Origin: a virus
Direction: 5' to 3' (one strand)
DNA length: 39,535 bases
Virus record (IMG/VR): IMGVR_UViG_3300045921_000261
Span: 1 to 39,535 of that record
In this document: in pieces, positions 7,400-16,392 of the stretch
Numbering within the stretch: the stretch's first letter is position 1
How the letters are laid out: each line of letters begins with the position of its first letter
Program-made: the position numbers and the translations under genes
The notes under the pieces: model-generated
What the model was told of the DNA's origin: nothing
Seen by the model: only the letters and a program-made list of their open reading frames with translations
Database searches by the model: none

Positions 7400-7621
7400 A
7401 TGCTCATCGAAATGCGCCAGATTGTGACCCAGGCCGACATCGAGAACGTGTTGGTGGCTCGACGCCAACTGCGTCGTGCGCAAAGGCTGGTAACGCGCCT
7501 GGAGGGAACCCTGATGGCCAAGTTGAGCCGGGGTGCAGAAACGGAGCCTGGACCACTCGATGCGAAGCTGGCCGCAAGGGTAAGGAATGGCGCCGTGGAG
7601 CACTATGTCGAGATCTCGTAG
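7400..7621 (+). CDS. Small hypothetical protein (73 aa)
   Basis: 73 aa: helical, with an Arg-rich helix (VARRQLRRAQRLVTRLE), then GAETEPGPLDAKL and a short strand-like end (VEHYVEIS). This layout resembles small phage proteins of unknown function found in early regions. It starts 16 bases after the RHH gene. Another frame from ATG 7387 is open through it to 7959, but that frame looks like a shadow here. The ribosome site is weak. Confidence 0.5.
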   Translation: MLIEMRQIVTQADIENVLVARRQLRRAQRLVTRLEGTLMAKLSRGAETEPGPLDAKLAARVRNGAVEHYVEIS

Positions 7622-7662
7622 CCGCCGCGGCGGTACTCGTGGCCACATCCTGCGGCCCAGCC

Positions 7663-7959
7663 ATGCCGGAGCAAAGCAAGCCGTTTTCTTCGCTAGCGCC
7701 CGGTCAGGTGATCAATGCGAAATACGCGGCCCCGTGCGCACCAACGAAGGAAGGAATGGATGTGATTGTGAAATGGATGGCGCGCGGCGAACAGGAAGAG
7801 GCCGCACTGGCCATGATCCAGCACCGCGCCGTGGTGATTCAGGAAGGCCAGCTGGTGAGAGTCATTGATCCAGGCATCATCCGGACAGAGATTCGCCCAA
7901 GCGGATCGCTCGTGACGTGTTTTGTGCCGCGGGAAATCGTATCCGCGTGGATTCGCTAG
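7663..7959 (+). CDS. Small protein with possible lost lipoprotein leader, uncertain start
   Basis: 98 aa from ATG 7663; the frame is open from 7387 without another convincing start. The codons just upstream would encode RDLVAAAAVLVATSCG, which looks like a short lipoprotein signal with a lipobox Cys, but no ATG, GTG or TTG introduces it in frame. An ATG at 7605 is one base out of frame with it. The C-terminal part (RVIDPGIIRTEIRP, FVPREIV) looks like well-structured coding sequence. Either a one-base frameshift disrupted the leader, or translation starts at 7663. The stop overlaps the convergent tail gene by four bases. Confidence 0.5.
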   Translation: MPEQSKPFSSLAPGQVINAKYAAPCAPTKEGMDVIVKWMARGEQEEAALAMIQHRAVVIQEGQLVRVIDPGIIRTEIRPSGSLVTCFVPREIVSAWIR

Positions 7960-8648
7960 CTCACCCGAACCATGAGAACGGAACCGTTACGGTATAGTCC
8001 ACCAACAGGCACGCCTCCAGCCGAGGCCGCGCTGTCATTGGCGTAGTTTCCGAGCCCCGACAGCAAGATGTAGCCGCCCGAATTGATGGTTAATGGATTG
8101 ATTGTCGTCGGCGAAGTGGAGAAAATGCGCAATGATCCAGAAAGAACATCGATCGACCAAGGCCTGGTGTTGTCGTCCAGATCGATTTGGCCGCCCTCGG
8201 CACTGTCAACTCGTCGAAAGAAAACAGGGGACTCCAGCCCGATGACAGTACACATGCCGGTCGCGCGATCAATGCGCAAAGCGGTATCGATCAGTGTCCC
8301 GGCGTCATTGAAGCGCTCAATGATAAAGTTGGATCCGGCGTTGGAACCTGACTCGGCGATCGCCCCTAGGCCAACACGAAATCGATTCGCGCCGGCGGTT
8401 TGAAGTGCGATGGAGCGCGACGTCCCAGCGGATCCAGTGATGTCGATCGACGACCCAGGAACGCCGGAAAAAGTTGCCCTCCGATCTGTGCTGAGAAAGA
8501 CATTGGAAAGCACATGCCCGTCGCCATTGACGTTATCTGCCCACGTTCCGAACTGGGCAAGAAGCGTTTCCATCAAAACCTGGCTGAACCAACGGGCGGT
8601 ACGCGGCGGAACAGGGGCTTCGAGGTCGCCGTATGTGAGCCACGCCAT
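7956..8648 (-). CDS. Phage tail fibre / tail tip protein
   Basis: 230 aa, last gene of the late operon. A short N-terminal head (WLTYGDLEAPVPP) is followed by beta-rich, Gly/Ser/Thr-rich sequence typical of trimeric fibres, with a segment rich in RIDRATG and LSGSLRIFS-like strands. The end GGVPVGGLYRNGSVLMVRVS is a common C-terminal block in phage fibre proteins. Probably a distal fibre or receptor-contact part. It ends convergently against the rightward gene before it. Confidence 0.7.
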   Translation of the reverse strand: MAWLTYGDLEAPVPPRTARWFSQVLMETLLAQFGTWADNVNGDGHVLSNVFLSTDRRATFSGVPGSSIDITGSAGTSRSIALQTAGANRFRVGLGAIAESGSNAGSNFIIERFNDAGTLIDTALRIDRATGMCTVIGLESPVFFRRVDSAEGGQIDLDDNTRPWSIDVLSGSLRIFSTSPTTINPLTINSGGYILLSGLGNYANDSAASAGGVPVGGLYRNGSVLMVRVS

Positions 8649-8652
8649 TTTC

Positions 8653-8886
8653 TTAGTCGCCCTCCTCTTTCTTCATTGCTACAAGCTCATCTCCGTTGAG
8701 CATGAACTGTGCAAACTCATCTTCTGTTGTTCCGGCAAAAAGAGTTCTTGCCGCAACCTCCAGCGCCTCCAGGCGAACCTGACGTGCAATCGCCAACTTA
8801 TTGGCTTCCTCCTGGATTCCATGAAGAATTGCCATTTGCGCAGCTGTTAGCTTGAGACGGGCTGCTTCTTTCATCTTCTGTTCCAT
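8653..8886 (-). CDS. Small helical tail-region protein (77 aa)
   Basis: 77 aa, nearly all helix, Ala/Glu/Gln-rich (LEALEVAARTLFAGTTEDEF), ending in acidic GDELVAMKKEEGD. It lies four bases upstream of the fibre gene start and one base after the preceding stop, all in the same direction. It might be a fibre assembly chaperone by position, but no family is recognised. Confidence 0.55.
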   Translation of the reverse strand: MEQKMKEAARLKLTAAQMAILHGIQEEANKLAIARQVRLEALEVAARTLFAGTTEDEFAQFMLNGDELVAMKKEEGD

Positions 8887-8887
8887 T

Positions 8888-9145
8888 CTATGCCTCTGGT
8901 TCCTGTTCTGGTTCTCGGACGATCGACACCCGCGAGGCGATAGCGTTGAGAATGGCTTGACGAGCTGCCTCTACCTGCGCTAGGGCCGCCTGAGTCGATT
9001 CGTCCGGGTAGTCGAGGGCAGCCTGTTGCGCAAGCTTCACAGCAATATTGAGAATCGTATCTTCGAACGGCGGCAAGCCGCGAGCAGCCCGCCCAGCGTC
9101 GATAACGGATGTATCGTAGTCGAATGTGATCCTGTAAGTCGGCAT
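8888..9145 (-). CDS. Small hypothetical tail-region protein (85 aa)
   Basis: 85 aa. A beta-like start (MPTYRITFDYDTSVID) is followed by helical Ala/Gln-rich sequence (AALAQVEAARQAILNAIASR) and an acidic end. It begins immediately after the stop of the 658-residue fibre protein, with no spacer, so it is translationally coupled. Function unknown; probably virion or tail assembly related. Confidence 0.55.
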   Translation of the reverse strand: MPTYRITFDYDTSVIDAGRAARGLPPFEDTILNIAVKLAQQAALDYPDESTQAALAQVEAARQAILNAIASRVSIVREPEQEPEA

Positions 9146-11122
9146 TTAAGCACCTATTAAACCGTGGCCTGCGTTCGCGTGAAGGTCATCAATGAGCGCC
9201 TTGACGCGCTCCGCGAGTTGCGGCAACGTCACCGTCGCAGTGTCGAAGGACGATCGTGTTGCCGTTCCAGTTGCAGTGCTCCATCCTGTTCGGCGAGTGA
9301 CTAATACTGTTTGGCCGGATAGCTGAATAAACGGAGAAGAGCCCCCGTTAACAAAAAACCTGCTCGTGCCAGCTGGATCTGCTAAAGACAGAATTGAATC
9401 GGTAGTGTTTGGCACGATCCCAATAAAGCCTCTACTAATGCCGTTCCGGCTTATCGAAAGAAGTCCTGGCGCCATAGCCGAACCGTTGGTTCCGGAAACG
9501 GATGAGCCGTTTAACACTGTTCCTTCGTAAGCGATGAAATCGTTACTAAGATACCCTTCCCATGCCTTAGAGGAATCCACCAATCGAATCATTTTCCCGC
9601 CCGATGCGTTGGGGTTAAGTGTCAACGAAACGGAACCGCTGGTGAGGGTTATCACTGCATCGTCAATCGAAAGATTTCCGCTAGAATCTGCACGAAGCTT
9701 TCCAGTGGCATAGCTGGATCCGCCAACGCGCATGGTTTGAAACCATGCGCCACTATTGCCTCCATCCGTGCCTATCCACCCTATGTTCACCCCGAGGCTG
9801 TCGAATACACGAAACTTGCCCGGCTTGCCGCCGCCACCGCCGACATCGATTTGGTTCGAATCCAGCTTATCTGTCGACACACTCCCGGCGAGAAGCCTAC
9901 CACCGGCGATCTGGCCCACGCCTGGCGTGATCGTGACTCCCATTTGTTTTGGTGTCGTGCCATCAACAATCGAATTACGGCGGTTGTTCGTGTCTTGCGA
10001 GACGAACCAAACCGTGTACGTGATAGCCGAACCCATGGGAAACCAATCCGTAGCGGCGCCAGGGCCGACGAATGGGCCAAGCTCAACATCAGCCCCAGAT
10101 GCGGGCCGGAGCACGAGGTAGATACCGCCCCATCGAGAATCACCGGGTGGCGTGAATTTTGGCACCAGCCGCCACCGAGCGATACCGTCGACGGTATGCC
10201 CTGTTTGCACCTCTACGCTCGCACCAGCCACGTTCGCCGCATACTCTACGCCAGGGCCGCCAACCTGGGGTGACACGACAACGTGGACATGCTTCGTGTG
10301 GCCGGGAACAATGGTGTTTTCCCGCCCACTCGTATCAAACGGGTTGAGATAAATCGTGAACGGCGCCGCAGCGCCAACCGGCCATAGCGGAGACTCGTAG
10401 CGAAGATCCTCCCGATCCACAGAAGCGTGGGATGTTCGTGCTCCGTCGGAATACTCAATCCACACCTGATATCCGCCCAGTTGTCCATAGCGTGGTCCGG
10501 CATCGTTTGTCCAGGTGAAGCCGAATTGCCAGTGCTGCTGTCCTCCGGAGTCCGTTCGGTATCGAACGCCATTCACCCATCCATCGGATCCGTTCAGGGC
10601 AGAAATAGAGGCTGCCTGCGGAGCGCGTTCGTCGCCAACGCCAACCGTCGGTGGAGGTGATGATACGGGTGGCGATACCGTGACATCCACAAACGGCGAC
10701 GAGGGCAATTCGTTCATACGAATTTCCGATCCGCTAACCGCAATGATTCTCCATCGTCGCGTTTCACGCGGTGTCGGATGCATAATCACAAGGGTCCAAT
10801 CCAGAGCGATATGGAAGCGGACACCTTTGGATTGCGGCTGCGCACCGGGCCCTACGTGCGTCGCGTATTCTTCGTCTGCGCCAGCTTCCAAGACGCCATT
10901 GTTGTAGAACGGCACTTCATTGAATCCGCCATCCTGCAAAAACAGATACACTCGGTCGAAATCGCCAAGTGGCGTTGGCGGCGTATAGGGAATGCGTATC
11001 TGCGTCATATCCGCGCCCACGGTCACGACCGGGGTACCGAGCGTGATGTTCCCCAATGTCCCGACGCCGCCGATGCCGCCAACAACTGCGCCCTTTCCAC
11101 CAATGATGATGTAGCCCGGCAC
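9146..11122 (-). CDS. Large modular tail fibre protein
   Basis: 658 aa. The first 400 residues contain repeated Ig/FN3-like beta modules; two related strand ends read TIVPGHTKHVHVVVSP and SIVDGTTPKQMGVTITPG. Next comes GRLLAGSVSTDKLDSNQIDV, a fibre-type linker, then a Gly-rich stretch and a beta-rich tip with FRVFDSLGVNIGWIGTDGG. The C-terminal 50 residues form a short helical end (LAERVKALIDDLHANAG). This is the organisation of central or side tail fibres in siphoviruses. It directly follows the hub gene. Confidence 0.75.
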   Translation of the reverse strand: MPGYIIIGGKGAVVGGIGGVGTLGNITLGTPVVTVGADMTQIRIPYTPPTPLGDFDRVYLFLQDGGFNEVPFYNNGVLEAGADEEYATHVGPGAQPQSKGVRFHIALDWTLVIMHPTPRETRRWRIIAVSGSEIRMNELPSSPFVDVTVSPPVSSPPPTVGVGDERAPQAASISALNGSDGWVNGVRYRTDSGGQQHWQFGFTWTNDAGPRYGQLGGYQVWIEYSDGARTSHASVDREDLRYESPLWPVGAAAPFTIYLNPFDTSGRENTIVPGHTKHVHVVVSPQVGGPGVEYAANVAGASVEVQTGHTVDGIARWRLVPKFTPPGDSRWGGIYLVLRPASGADVELGPFVGPGAATDWFPMGSAITYTVWFVSQDTNNRRNSIVDGTTPKQMGVTITPGVGQIAGGRLLAGSVSTDKLDSNQIDVGGGGGKPGKFRVFDSLGVNIGWIGTDGGNSGAWFQTMRVGGSSYATGKLRADSSGNLSIDDAVITLTSGSVSLTLNPNASGGKMIRLVDSSKAWEGYLSNDFIAYEGTVLNGSSVSGTNGSAMAPGLLSISRNGISRGFIGIVPNTTDSILSLADPAGTSRFFVNGGSSPFIQLSGQTVLVTRRTGWSTATGTATRSSFDTATVTLPQLAERVKALIDDLHANAGHGLIGA

Positions 11123-11123
11123 T

Positions 11124-14100
11124 CTACACGACTCCCTTGAAAATTACGGAATCGCCATCGCTGTCTAGCGTCACAAGCGTTGAGCCATCGGCATCCAGGG
11201 ATTCTCCGGGTGCCGCGTGAATGAACACGTCATTCGGTCCAGTTCGCTTGATTTCCAGGACTCTGCCGACGCGCGACGCCCCAGAGATCATGTAGATGTT
11301 GATGGCATTCGACGTGGTATTGGCGATGATCAGCTCATCCTCCACGGTTACTGTCGCGTCGGCCGTCACTTCCCGCATCATCGGTGGCTTTCCGTACAAA
11401 TAGATTTCCCGCCAGGGGCTATACTGCTCTGGTGATTCGACGCCGCCTCGATGGATCATGACCGGGAACACCAGCAGCGTTTGATTGAGCGCATTGTCAA
11501 CCTGAATCGATAAGGTTTGCTCAAAGCCTTCTTCGGCGTTGTCGATTTCGACAGGTGCGCCGTCGATCCAATTAGCATCTTCCACGATGAATTGAGATGT
11601 CGCATCCGGCTGGGTTTCCCAGACGCCCTCGATCGTGAGCACGGTGGCACTGTTCGACGCGATGAGACGGCACTGACCCTTTCCGGTTCCCGCGATGATC
11701 CGCACCTTGCGGCCCCGCTCCTCGTTCACCGTTAGGCCGCTTGGAGCAGCGTAGTTCACGAATTTAGCGTCGCCGATTGTGGATGGCCCGAATGTTGTCG
11801 ACTTGGCCCGGATGACAAAAGCATCGCCAGGCTCAACGCCGGCAGCCAGCGGGTCCGGTGTGACCGTGAAGGTGTCTGCCGTGTTTGCCACAATATTGAA
11901 GTCCAGCGGAGGCGCCGAACCGTCCGAGCGGTCGGAGATAATCGACAAAACCCGACCGGCCAGTTCGTTCGTCACCCATGTCGATCCCGCGCGGCTGATT
12001 GTCGAACTGGTAACGCCCGTCACTTCATCGCCGACTATGCCGACGTGCCACCCGATCTTCGCGCGAAGCCGTATAGCCGCAATGTCCTTCGAAGGCGGGC
12101 CAACCGTGCGGACATTCGGCGGTGTCCCAACGATCACCGTAGAAGACTGCGAGGCGCTTTCGGCGAATCTGGAGATGCGATTTTGGTCGTAACTCGCGTA
12201 GACGCGATAGCCGCTTGTTCCAGCCGGCCACTCAATGCCATCCAGCACCACTCTGCAGGTGTTTGTTCCTACCGGCGTATAGACGCCGAACACTTCAGAA
12301 AGGGAGGTCTCGTACCCATCGCCGTTGACTCCCGACAACGCCACAAAGATCAACTGACCACCAGGCAGAGATCCTCCCGTGGCGGACGTCGACACAGTGC
12401 CAATAACCGGGAATCCGGGCAGAAGGTGGTTCAGCGGCAGTTGCCCAGTGACATCGACGAAGGCCGCCCAATCTCCAGCAGCCAGGAGCGAGTAGCGCTG
12501 AGTCAAGCGCATTTGCCGATCAGTGGCGGAAAGCAGCGGGTTGCTGGAGATGGGCGCTTCGAGATTTGGGAACCATGGTTGCGGAGGTAGCCGGCTGATG
12601 ATTCGTTCGCTCGGAACTGGATCGGCGCTTACGTCGGCGGGTTTCGGGCCAACAAGCAGGTCGTACATGCTGTCCGTCACCGCTCGGCCTGTGATGGTTA
12701 CGGAGTAGTCGTCATTCAGCTGCCAGCTGGTGATTCTGTACTTCTGGCTTCCGCCAGGCACATCTTCGTGATTGATGCTGCACACCATGCCTGGCTCAAC
12801 GTCGAGCGCCAGGATGGTCGACCGAAACGATACTTGCCTAGCGGCCTTGCGTTCCGCCTCGGTGACACCGCCCAGCTCCTCCCGTAGCCGAATTGCAGCA
12901 ATACGCAAGGCTTGGCTTTTCGATGAACAACCACTGAGATTCATTTCGCTTTTCAGGTACAACGGGCCAGCCGCACCGGAAATCAAGTTGGCGTGATCCG
13001 CGTCCTGCACCGTGACGCTGTTGCCCGCGAAGTCGAACTCTTCATCGGCAAAGTGAACTGTCAGGTGGTTGAATGACGCACGCAGCGGACGAATCTCCAG
13101 CGAATCCAAGATTATGTTGCCAACGGTAAATGCGGATACTGCTGAAGCATTGGCCCTAATTCCCAGTTTCAGTTTTCCGAATGAGAATACGTAGTACCCC
13201 AGCGCATTGGCAAGGATTTCCTGGATCCAGTCGCGTAATGGCTTCTTTTCTCCAATGACCCCGCGAAACTTGAACTGTGTTTCTGTTCCCGTTCCGATGA
13301 GCCGATCCACTACGTCGCTTGCAATTGCTGCGCATGAGATGGCCGCGCCAACATCGAAGTAATTCGCCTGTACGGAAGCGGAGGCATTGCGCAACGCCCT
13401 GGCGCGCAACACTGCGTTGATTGCAATCCAAAACGGATTCGTCAAGCTCGGAGCAAGTACTCTAGTCGACAAATCGTTCCACTGCCAGCCATTTAGGCCG
13501 CCAGTGACGCTTGCGATCATTTCGTGATCCGTCGGCCTCGACAGTTGCAAACCCTTAGCGTCGGTTCGCCGGAGTTCAAGAAACGCGGTTCCGGCCGCGA
13601 ACGTATTCTCGTAGGTAGATCCGCCATCGAAGACCTTTCGCCAGTCTCCGTTGACTTGGTTTCCTACCTGTCCAAGAGAAAAGAACTCATCAGCCCCCGC
13701 CGGATCGTTGCCAGGGGCGAATCTAAGACCCATGCTGCCTGGACCGTGATTCGATTGTCCATCCAACGTGTGACGAAGCGGGTCTTGGTCGATCTGTGTT
13801 AGCGGCCCCTCGCCAATGATGCCGAGCGCTGCGTAAAAATCTGATTCGTCTCGCCCCGCAGCGATCTTACAGCGAACTGGCATCCGTTTATCGGTGTAGA
13901 TTTCCGGTATGACTTGATCGTAAATGGACTCGTCGACAATCGAGGTACTGGTGATGCTCGATCGCCGAAAGCCCCAAACGCCAGTGGAGTTGTCCCGGAT
14001 ATTGACGCCTTGCGGCTTTACCGCTACTGCGCCATACTGCCTTTGATTCTGGTGGGCGAGACACCCGTTGGGCGTGTCCAGACCCTTGTCGCAGTGTGTC

Positions 14101-15074
14101 GTCGAGGCGCCGGGAAAGTGCACGAGGTCGCGCCCCTGCGCGCCTTCGGTCCATGTGCAGTTCACACCGTCAGCGAATTCTTTCCAGCAACTGCGGCTGA
14201 CGTCACGTGGTGGATACGGCAACGTCAGCTCGTAGAACCCATCTGCCGCGGTTACTGAAAATTCGGGACCAGCATCGATCGGCCCCCATTCAACAATCTC
14301 GCCGCGCCATAAATCCAGCTTGATTCCAGTGCCAACATGGAAAAGGGAAAACTCAATTGCGGCGCGCACCAAGTCGACATCGTTGGCAAGATCGCGCATC
14401 ACGCGATCGGCGTTTCCAAAAACGAACTGCGCCTGGTCGGATTCTCCGTTCATTGATTGGCCGATAGATGGCCGATTCACCAGCCTCGCCTGGTACAACT
14501 GGGATCCGATTGTGCAACGTCGGTCCGACACAAAAATGGCTGGATAGCCTACCTTCTTAGGCTGAATCTTTACGAGAGGGATCAACTCTTGTGGCTGCGC
14601 CCGCAATGCAGCGGGCAAATCACCAGACGGAAACCGCAACTGCGTTGCGTTCAGCGTGTATGTGGGTGTGCTTGTTGGTATTTCAACGAGCACAACGCCG
14701 ATCGAACACACTGCCGCCCCAAGCATCTGCCACGTGAGTGGTTCCTCGGAGAACCTTACGGTATACGCGGTTACACCTGATCCGTCATCATTGGGGGCAT
14801 TGAACGTGAACGGCTGGTACGGCCCCTTGCGGGCCTCCCAGAAATCGCGGAGGGCTATTCGGTCGCTTTCACGCAGCGCTGAGCGCCGGATCGTCCACCT
14901 GCGCGCCCCGGTGCCGAGCAAATACCGCTGCTCGATCTTGGCGTTAGCAGAACCGAACGCGTGGACGGCAACCGTGTAATCACGCGTCATCTCCAGCGGG
15001 TACTCAGGCAGGATCGGGAATGTCCCAGAAGGTGATATTTCGGGCACCTCGATGTTGCCGATGAAGTCAGGCAT
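11124..15074 (-). CDS. Giant fused tail tip / baseplate hub protein
   Basis: 1316 aa. Residues 1-130 match the pattern of the separate 136-aa gene next door (RRWTIRR, ALRDFWEARKG, PFTF), that is a DUF2460/gpM-like tail-tip domain. Residues about 150-350 look gpL-like and carry C296, C306, C328 and C338 with TTHCDK and NGC, the iron-sulfur cysteine layout of lambda gpL-type proteins. Residues about 540-820 resemble a gpJ-type hub. The remaining 500 residues are beta-rich repeats, and the end (GESLDADGSTLVTLDSDGDS) is fibre-like. In most siphoviruses these are three or more separate genes. It must sit at the tail tip and contact the cell. Confidence 0.75.
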   Translation of the reverse strand: MPDFIGNIEVPEISPSGTFPILPEYPLEMTRDYTVAVHAFGSANAKIEQRYLLGTGARRWTIRRSALRESDRIALRDFWEARKGPYQPFTFNAPNDDGSGVTAYTVRFSEEPLTWQMLGAAVCSIGVVLVEIPTSTPTYTLNATQLRFPSGDLPAALRAQPQELIPLVKIQPKKVGYPAIFVSDRRCTIGSQLYQARLVNRPSIGQSMNGESDQAQFVFGNADRVMRDLANDVDLVRAAIEFSLFHVGTGIKLDLWRGEIVEWGPIDAGPEFSVTAADGFYELTLPYPPRDVSRSCWKEFADGVNCTWTEGAQGRDLVHFPGASTTHCDKGLDTPNGCLAHQNQRQYGAVAVKPQGVNIRDNSTGVWGFRRSSITSTSIVDESIYDQVIPEIYTDKRMPVRCKIAAGRDESDFYAALGIIGEGPLTQIDQDPLRHTLDGQSNHGPGSMGLRFAPGNDPAGADEFFSLGQVGNQVNGDWRKVFDGGSTYENTFAAGTAFLELRRTDAKGLQLSRPTDHEMIASVTGGLNGWQWNDLSTRVLAPSLTNPFWIAINAVLRARALRNASASVQANYFDVGAAISCAAIASDVVDRLIGTGTETQFKFRGVIGEKKPLRDWIQEILANALGYYVFSFGKLKLGIRANASAVSAFTVGNIILDSLEIRPLRASFNHLTVHFADEEFDFAGNSVTVQDADHANLISGAAGPLYLKSEMNLSGCSSKSQALRIAAIRLREELGGVTEAERKAARQVSFRSTILALDVEPGMVCSINHEDVPGGSQKYRITSWQLNDDYSVTITGRAVTDSMYDLLVGPKPADVSADPVPSERIISRLPPQPWFPNLEAPISSNPLLSATDRQMRLTQRYSLLAAGDWAAFVDVTGQLPLNHLLPGFPVIGTVSTSATGGSLPGGQLIFVALSGVNGDGYETSLSEVFGVYTPVGTNTCRVVLDGIEWPAGTSGYRVYASYDQNRISRFAESASQSSTVIVGTPPNVRTVGPPSKDIAAIRLRAKIGWHVGIVGDEVTGVTSSTISRAGSTWVTNELAGRVLSIISDRSDGSAPPLDFNIVANTADTFTVTPDPLAAGVEPGDAFVIRAKSTTFGPSTIGDAKFVNYAAPSGLTVNEERGRKVRIIAGTGKGQCRLIASNSATVLTIEGVWETQPDATSQFIVEDANWIDGAPVEIDNAEEGFEQTLSIQVDNALNQTLLVFPVMIHRGGVESPEQYSPWREIYLYGKPPMMREVTADATVTVEDELIIANTTSNAINIYMISGASRVGRVLEIKRTGPNDVFIHAAPGESLDADGSTLVTLDSDGDSVIFKGVV

Positions 15075-15083
15075 AGCGCTTTC

Positions 15084-15494
15084 TTAAGCGAGTTCGATCA
15101 GCTCCAGGTCTGGAACGTCCAGTCGGCCGGTCCGCAGCGCCTGGGACCATGCGCCGCGAAAGCAGACGGTGTAGCGCCCGGTCGTCGCGGCGCCGGTCGG
15201 GTCAGGCGTGAACTTCGGCGACGTGTCCCACGGGTCGTAGAAGTAAAACGGCTCAAGGCCTCCCCGCCTCGCCTCGAAGAATGCCCGGAGGGTAGCCAAT
15301 TGCGCTGATGTCAGGCGCTTTGAAAGCCGCCATGCCTTGCGGCTATTGCCGACGCCCAGGATCACTCGGCGTTGAGACTCGCCATTCGCATACTCGTTCA
15401 TCACAACCGGATAAGACCGAGAATGGACGAACGAGGAAAACAAAGACGCTGGGAGTACTGTGGTCGGCGTAGCGTTGTGAACAGACCCTGGCAT
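15084..15494 (-). CDS. DUF2460/gpM-like minor tail protein
   Basis: 136 aa. RKAWRLSKRLTSAQLATLRAF, then FEARRGGLEPFYFYDPWD and YTVCFRGAW are the family pattern of small tail-tip proteins. The same pattern opens the adjacent 1316-residue hub, so the two are paralogues. It lies nine bases upstream of the hub gene start and probably forms a ring connecting tail tube and hub. Confidence 0.75.
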   Translation of the reverse strand: MPGSVHNATPTTVLPASLFSSFVHSRSYPVVMNEYANGESQRRVILGVGNSRKAWRLSKRLTSAQLATLRAFFEARRGGLEPFYFYDPWDTSPKFTPDPTGAATTGRYTVCFRGAWSQALRTGRLDVPDLELIELA

Positions 15495-15513
15495 AACACC
15501 ACCTTAGAGCGGC

Positions 15514-15732
15514 CTACCGCTCGCGCTGACGATCTAACGGTACTCCTGGCGTTTCATCAAATACGGCACGCAAACGATTACCATAGAGTCGCTCGATGGA
15601 ATGGAGGTGTGTACAGCGCCCCTGCCACGTTGCGACATTATGAACAAACGTCAACCGCACGATCTCCGCACAAAACGGACAGGTTTGCAGATACACTATG
15701 CCATTCGACTTCAGTTCTAATGTGTGGCGCAC
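15514..15732 (-). CDS. Small Cys/His protein, possible zinc ribbon
   Basis: 72 aa from a GTG start. TCPFCAEIVRLTF, then NVATWQGRCTHLHSIERLYG gives C-x2-C followed by C-x-H-x-H, a plausible metal site. The first bases overlap the end of a short open frame after the phosphoesterase. No family name is certain. It lies between the phosphoesterase and minor tail genes and is probably part of the late transcript. Confidence 0.55.
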   Translation of the reverse strand: MRHTLELKSNGIVYLQTCPFCAEIVRLTFVHNVATWQGRCTHLHSIERLYGNRLRAVFDETPGVPLDRQRER

Positions 15733-15771
15733 AATACCTGCATCAGTTTCTTGCGCGTGATCGTATACATC

Positions 15772-16344
15772 TCACGGTTGATTGTTTCGTGTCCGGCCTT
15801 GAGCGGACTCTGCGCGATGAATATGAGCCGTGACAATAGGTTTCCCTGCCCACTCAGCCGTGTCACGAATCGCTGACTCGTTGTACCAATAGCCGTGCCC
15901 CCACAAATAACCACCGAGGTCAAACCAGCCATCATCAATGTCATATGGGCGCGTTTGAGCGCCCCGGACGGCGTTCTCCAGTTGCGTTTTGAGTTCTCCG
16001 GCGCAATGCGCAACGATAGCCTTGGGATGGTTCTGTAGCTCCCACAGCCGCCAATCATGATTACCCCAGGCGACATGCGTTGGCTCGTATCTCGCAAGAA
16101 AGTCTAGCGCCGCGTTGCGATCCGGAAGAATGGGTTCGGCCTCGTCCCTCGTTCCCGAGGCACCAGAGCGAAATGCAGCCGTGTCCACGATGTCGCCAAG
16201 GTGAAAACGAATACACGGGTTGAAGCGCCTTGCGAACTCCAACACTCCCGCTGCAACCGTATTCTCTATCAGGTGCCCGTGCGTGCAGCCTATGGCCATC
16301 ACGCGGCGCCACGGTCGCACTAACGCCGGCGCGGTTCTTTTCAC
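15772..16344 (-). CDS. Calcineurin-like metallophosphoesterase, possibly truncated
   Basis: 190 aa. The metal-binding motifs of the family are all present in order: GCTHGH near 18-23, LGDIVD near 49-54, WGNHDWR near 92-98, GH near 155 and AHIHR near 173-177. These phosphodiesterases hydrolyse nucleic acid ends, nucleotides or protein phosphates; the substrate is unknown here. The protein stops only about 14 residues after the last motif, where relatives normally continue. A different frame stays open beyond the stop to 15717, so the original end may have been lost by frameshift. It lies between lysis and tail genes, an accessory position. Confidence 0.75.
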   Translation of the reverse strand: MKRTAPALVRPWRRVMAIGCTHGHLIENTVAAGVLEFARRFNPCIRFHLGDIVDTAAFRSGASGTRDEAEPILPDRNAALDFLARYEPTHVAWGNHDWRLWELQNHPKAIVAHCAGELKTQLENAVRGAQTRPYDIDDGWFDLGGYLWGHGYWYNESAIRDTAEWAGKPIVTAHIHRAESAQGRTRNNQP

Positions 16345-16392
16345 CGTGGTCCGTTCCCTACACCCTGGGGCCGACTGAAGCCACGTCGTGTG

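Noticed and set aside
7400-7959. 190-codon frame from ATG 7387 as one gene
   Set aside because: Its first half is low-quality sequence overlapping a better 73-aa frame; only the second half looks coding.
7978-7989. AACGG-AA-CCGTT as a terminator between convergent genes
   Set aside because: The stem is only five bases and there is no T-tract.
7956-15074. Diversity-generating retroelement target in the fibre genes
   Set aside because: No reverse transcriptase, no template repeat and no variable-repeat pair was found.
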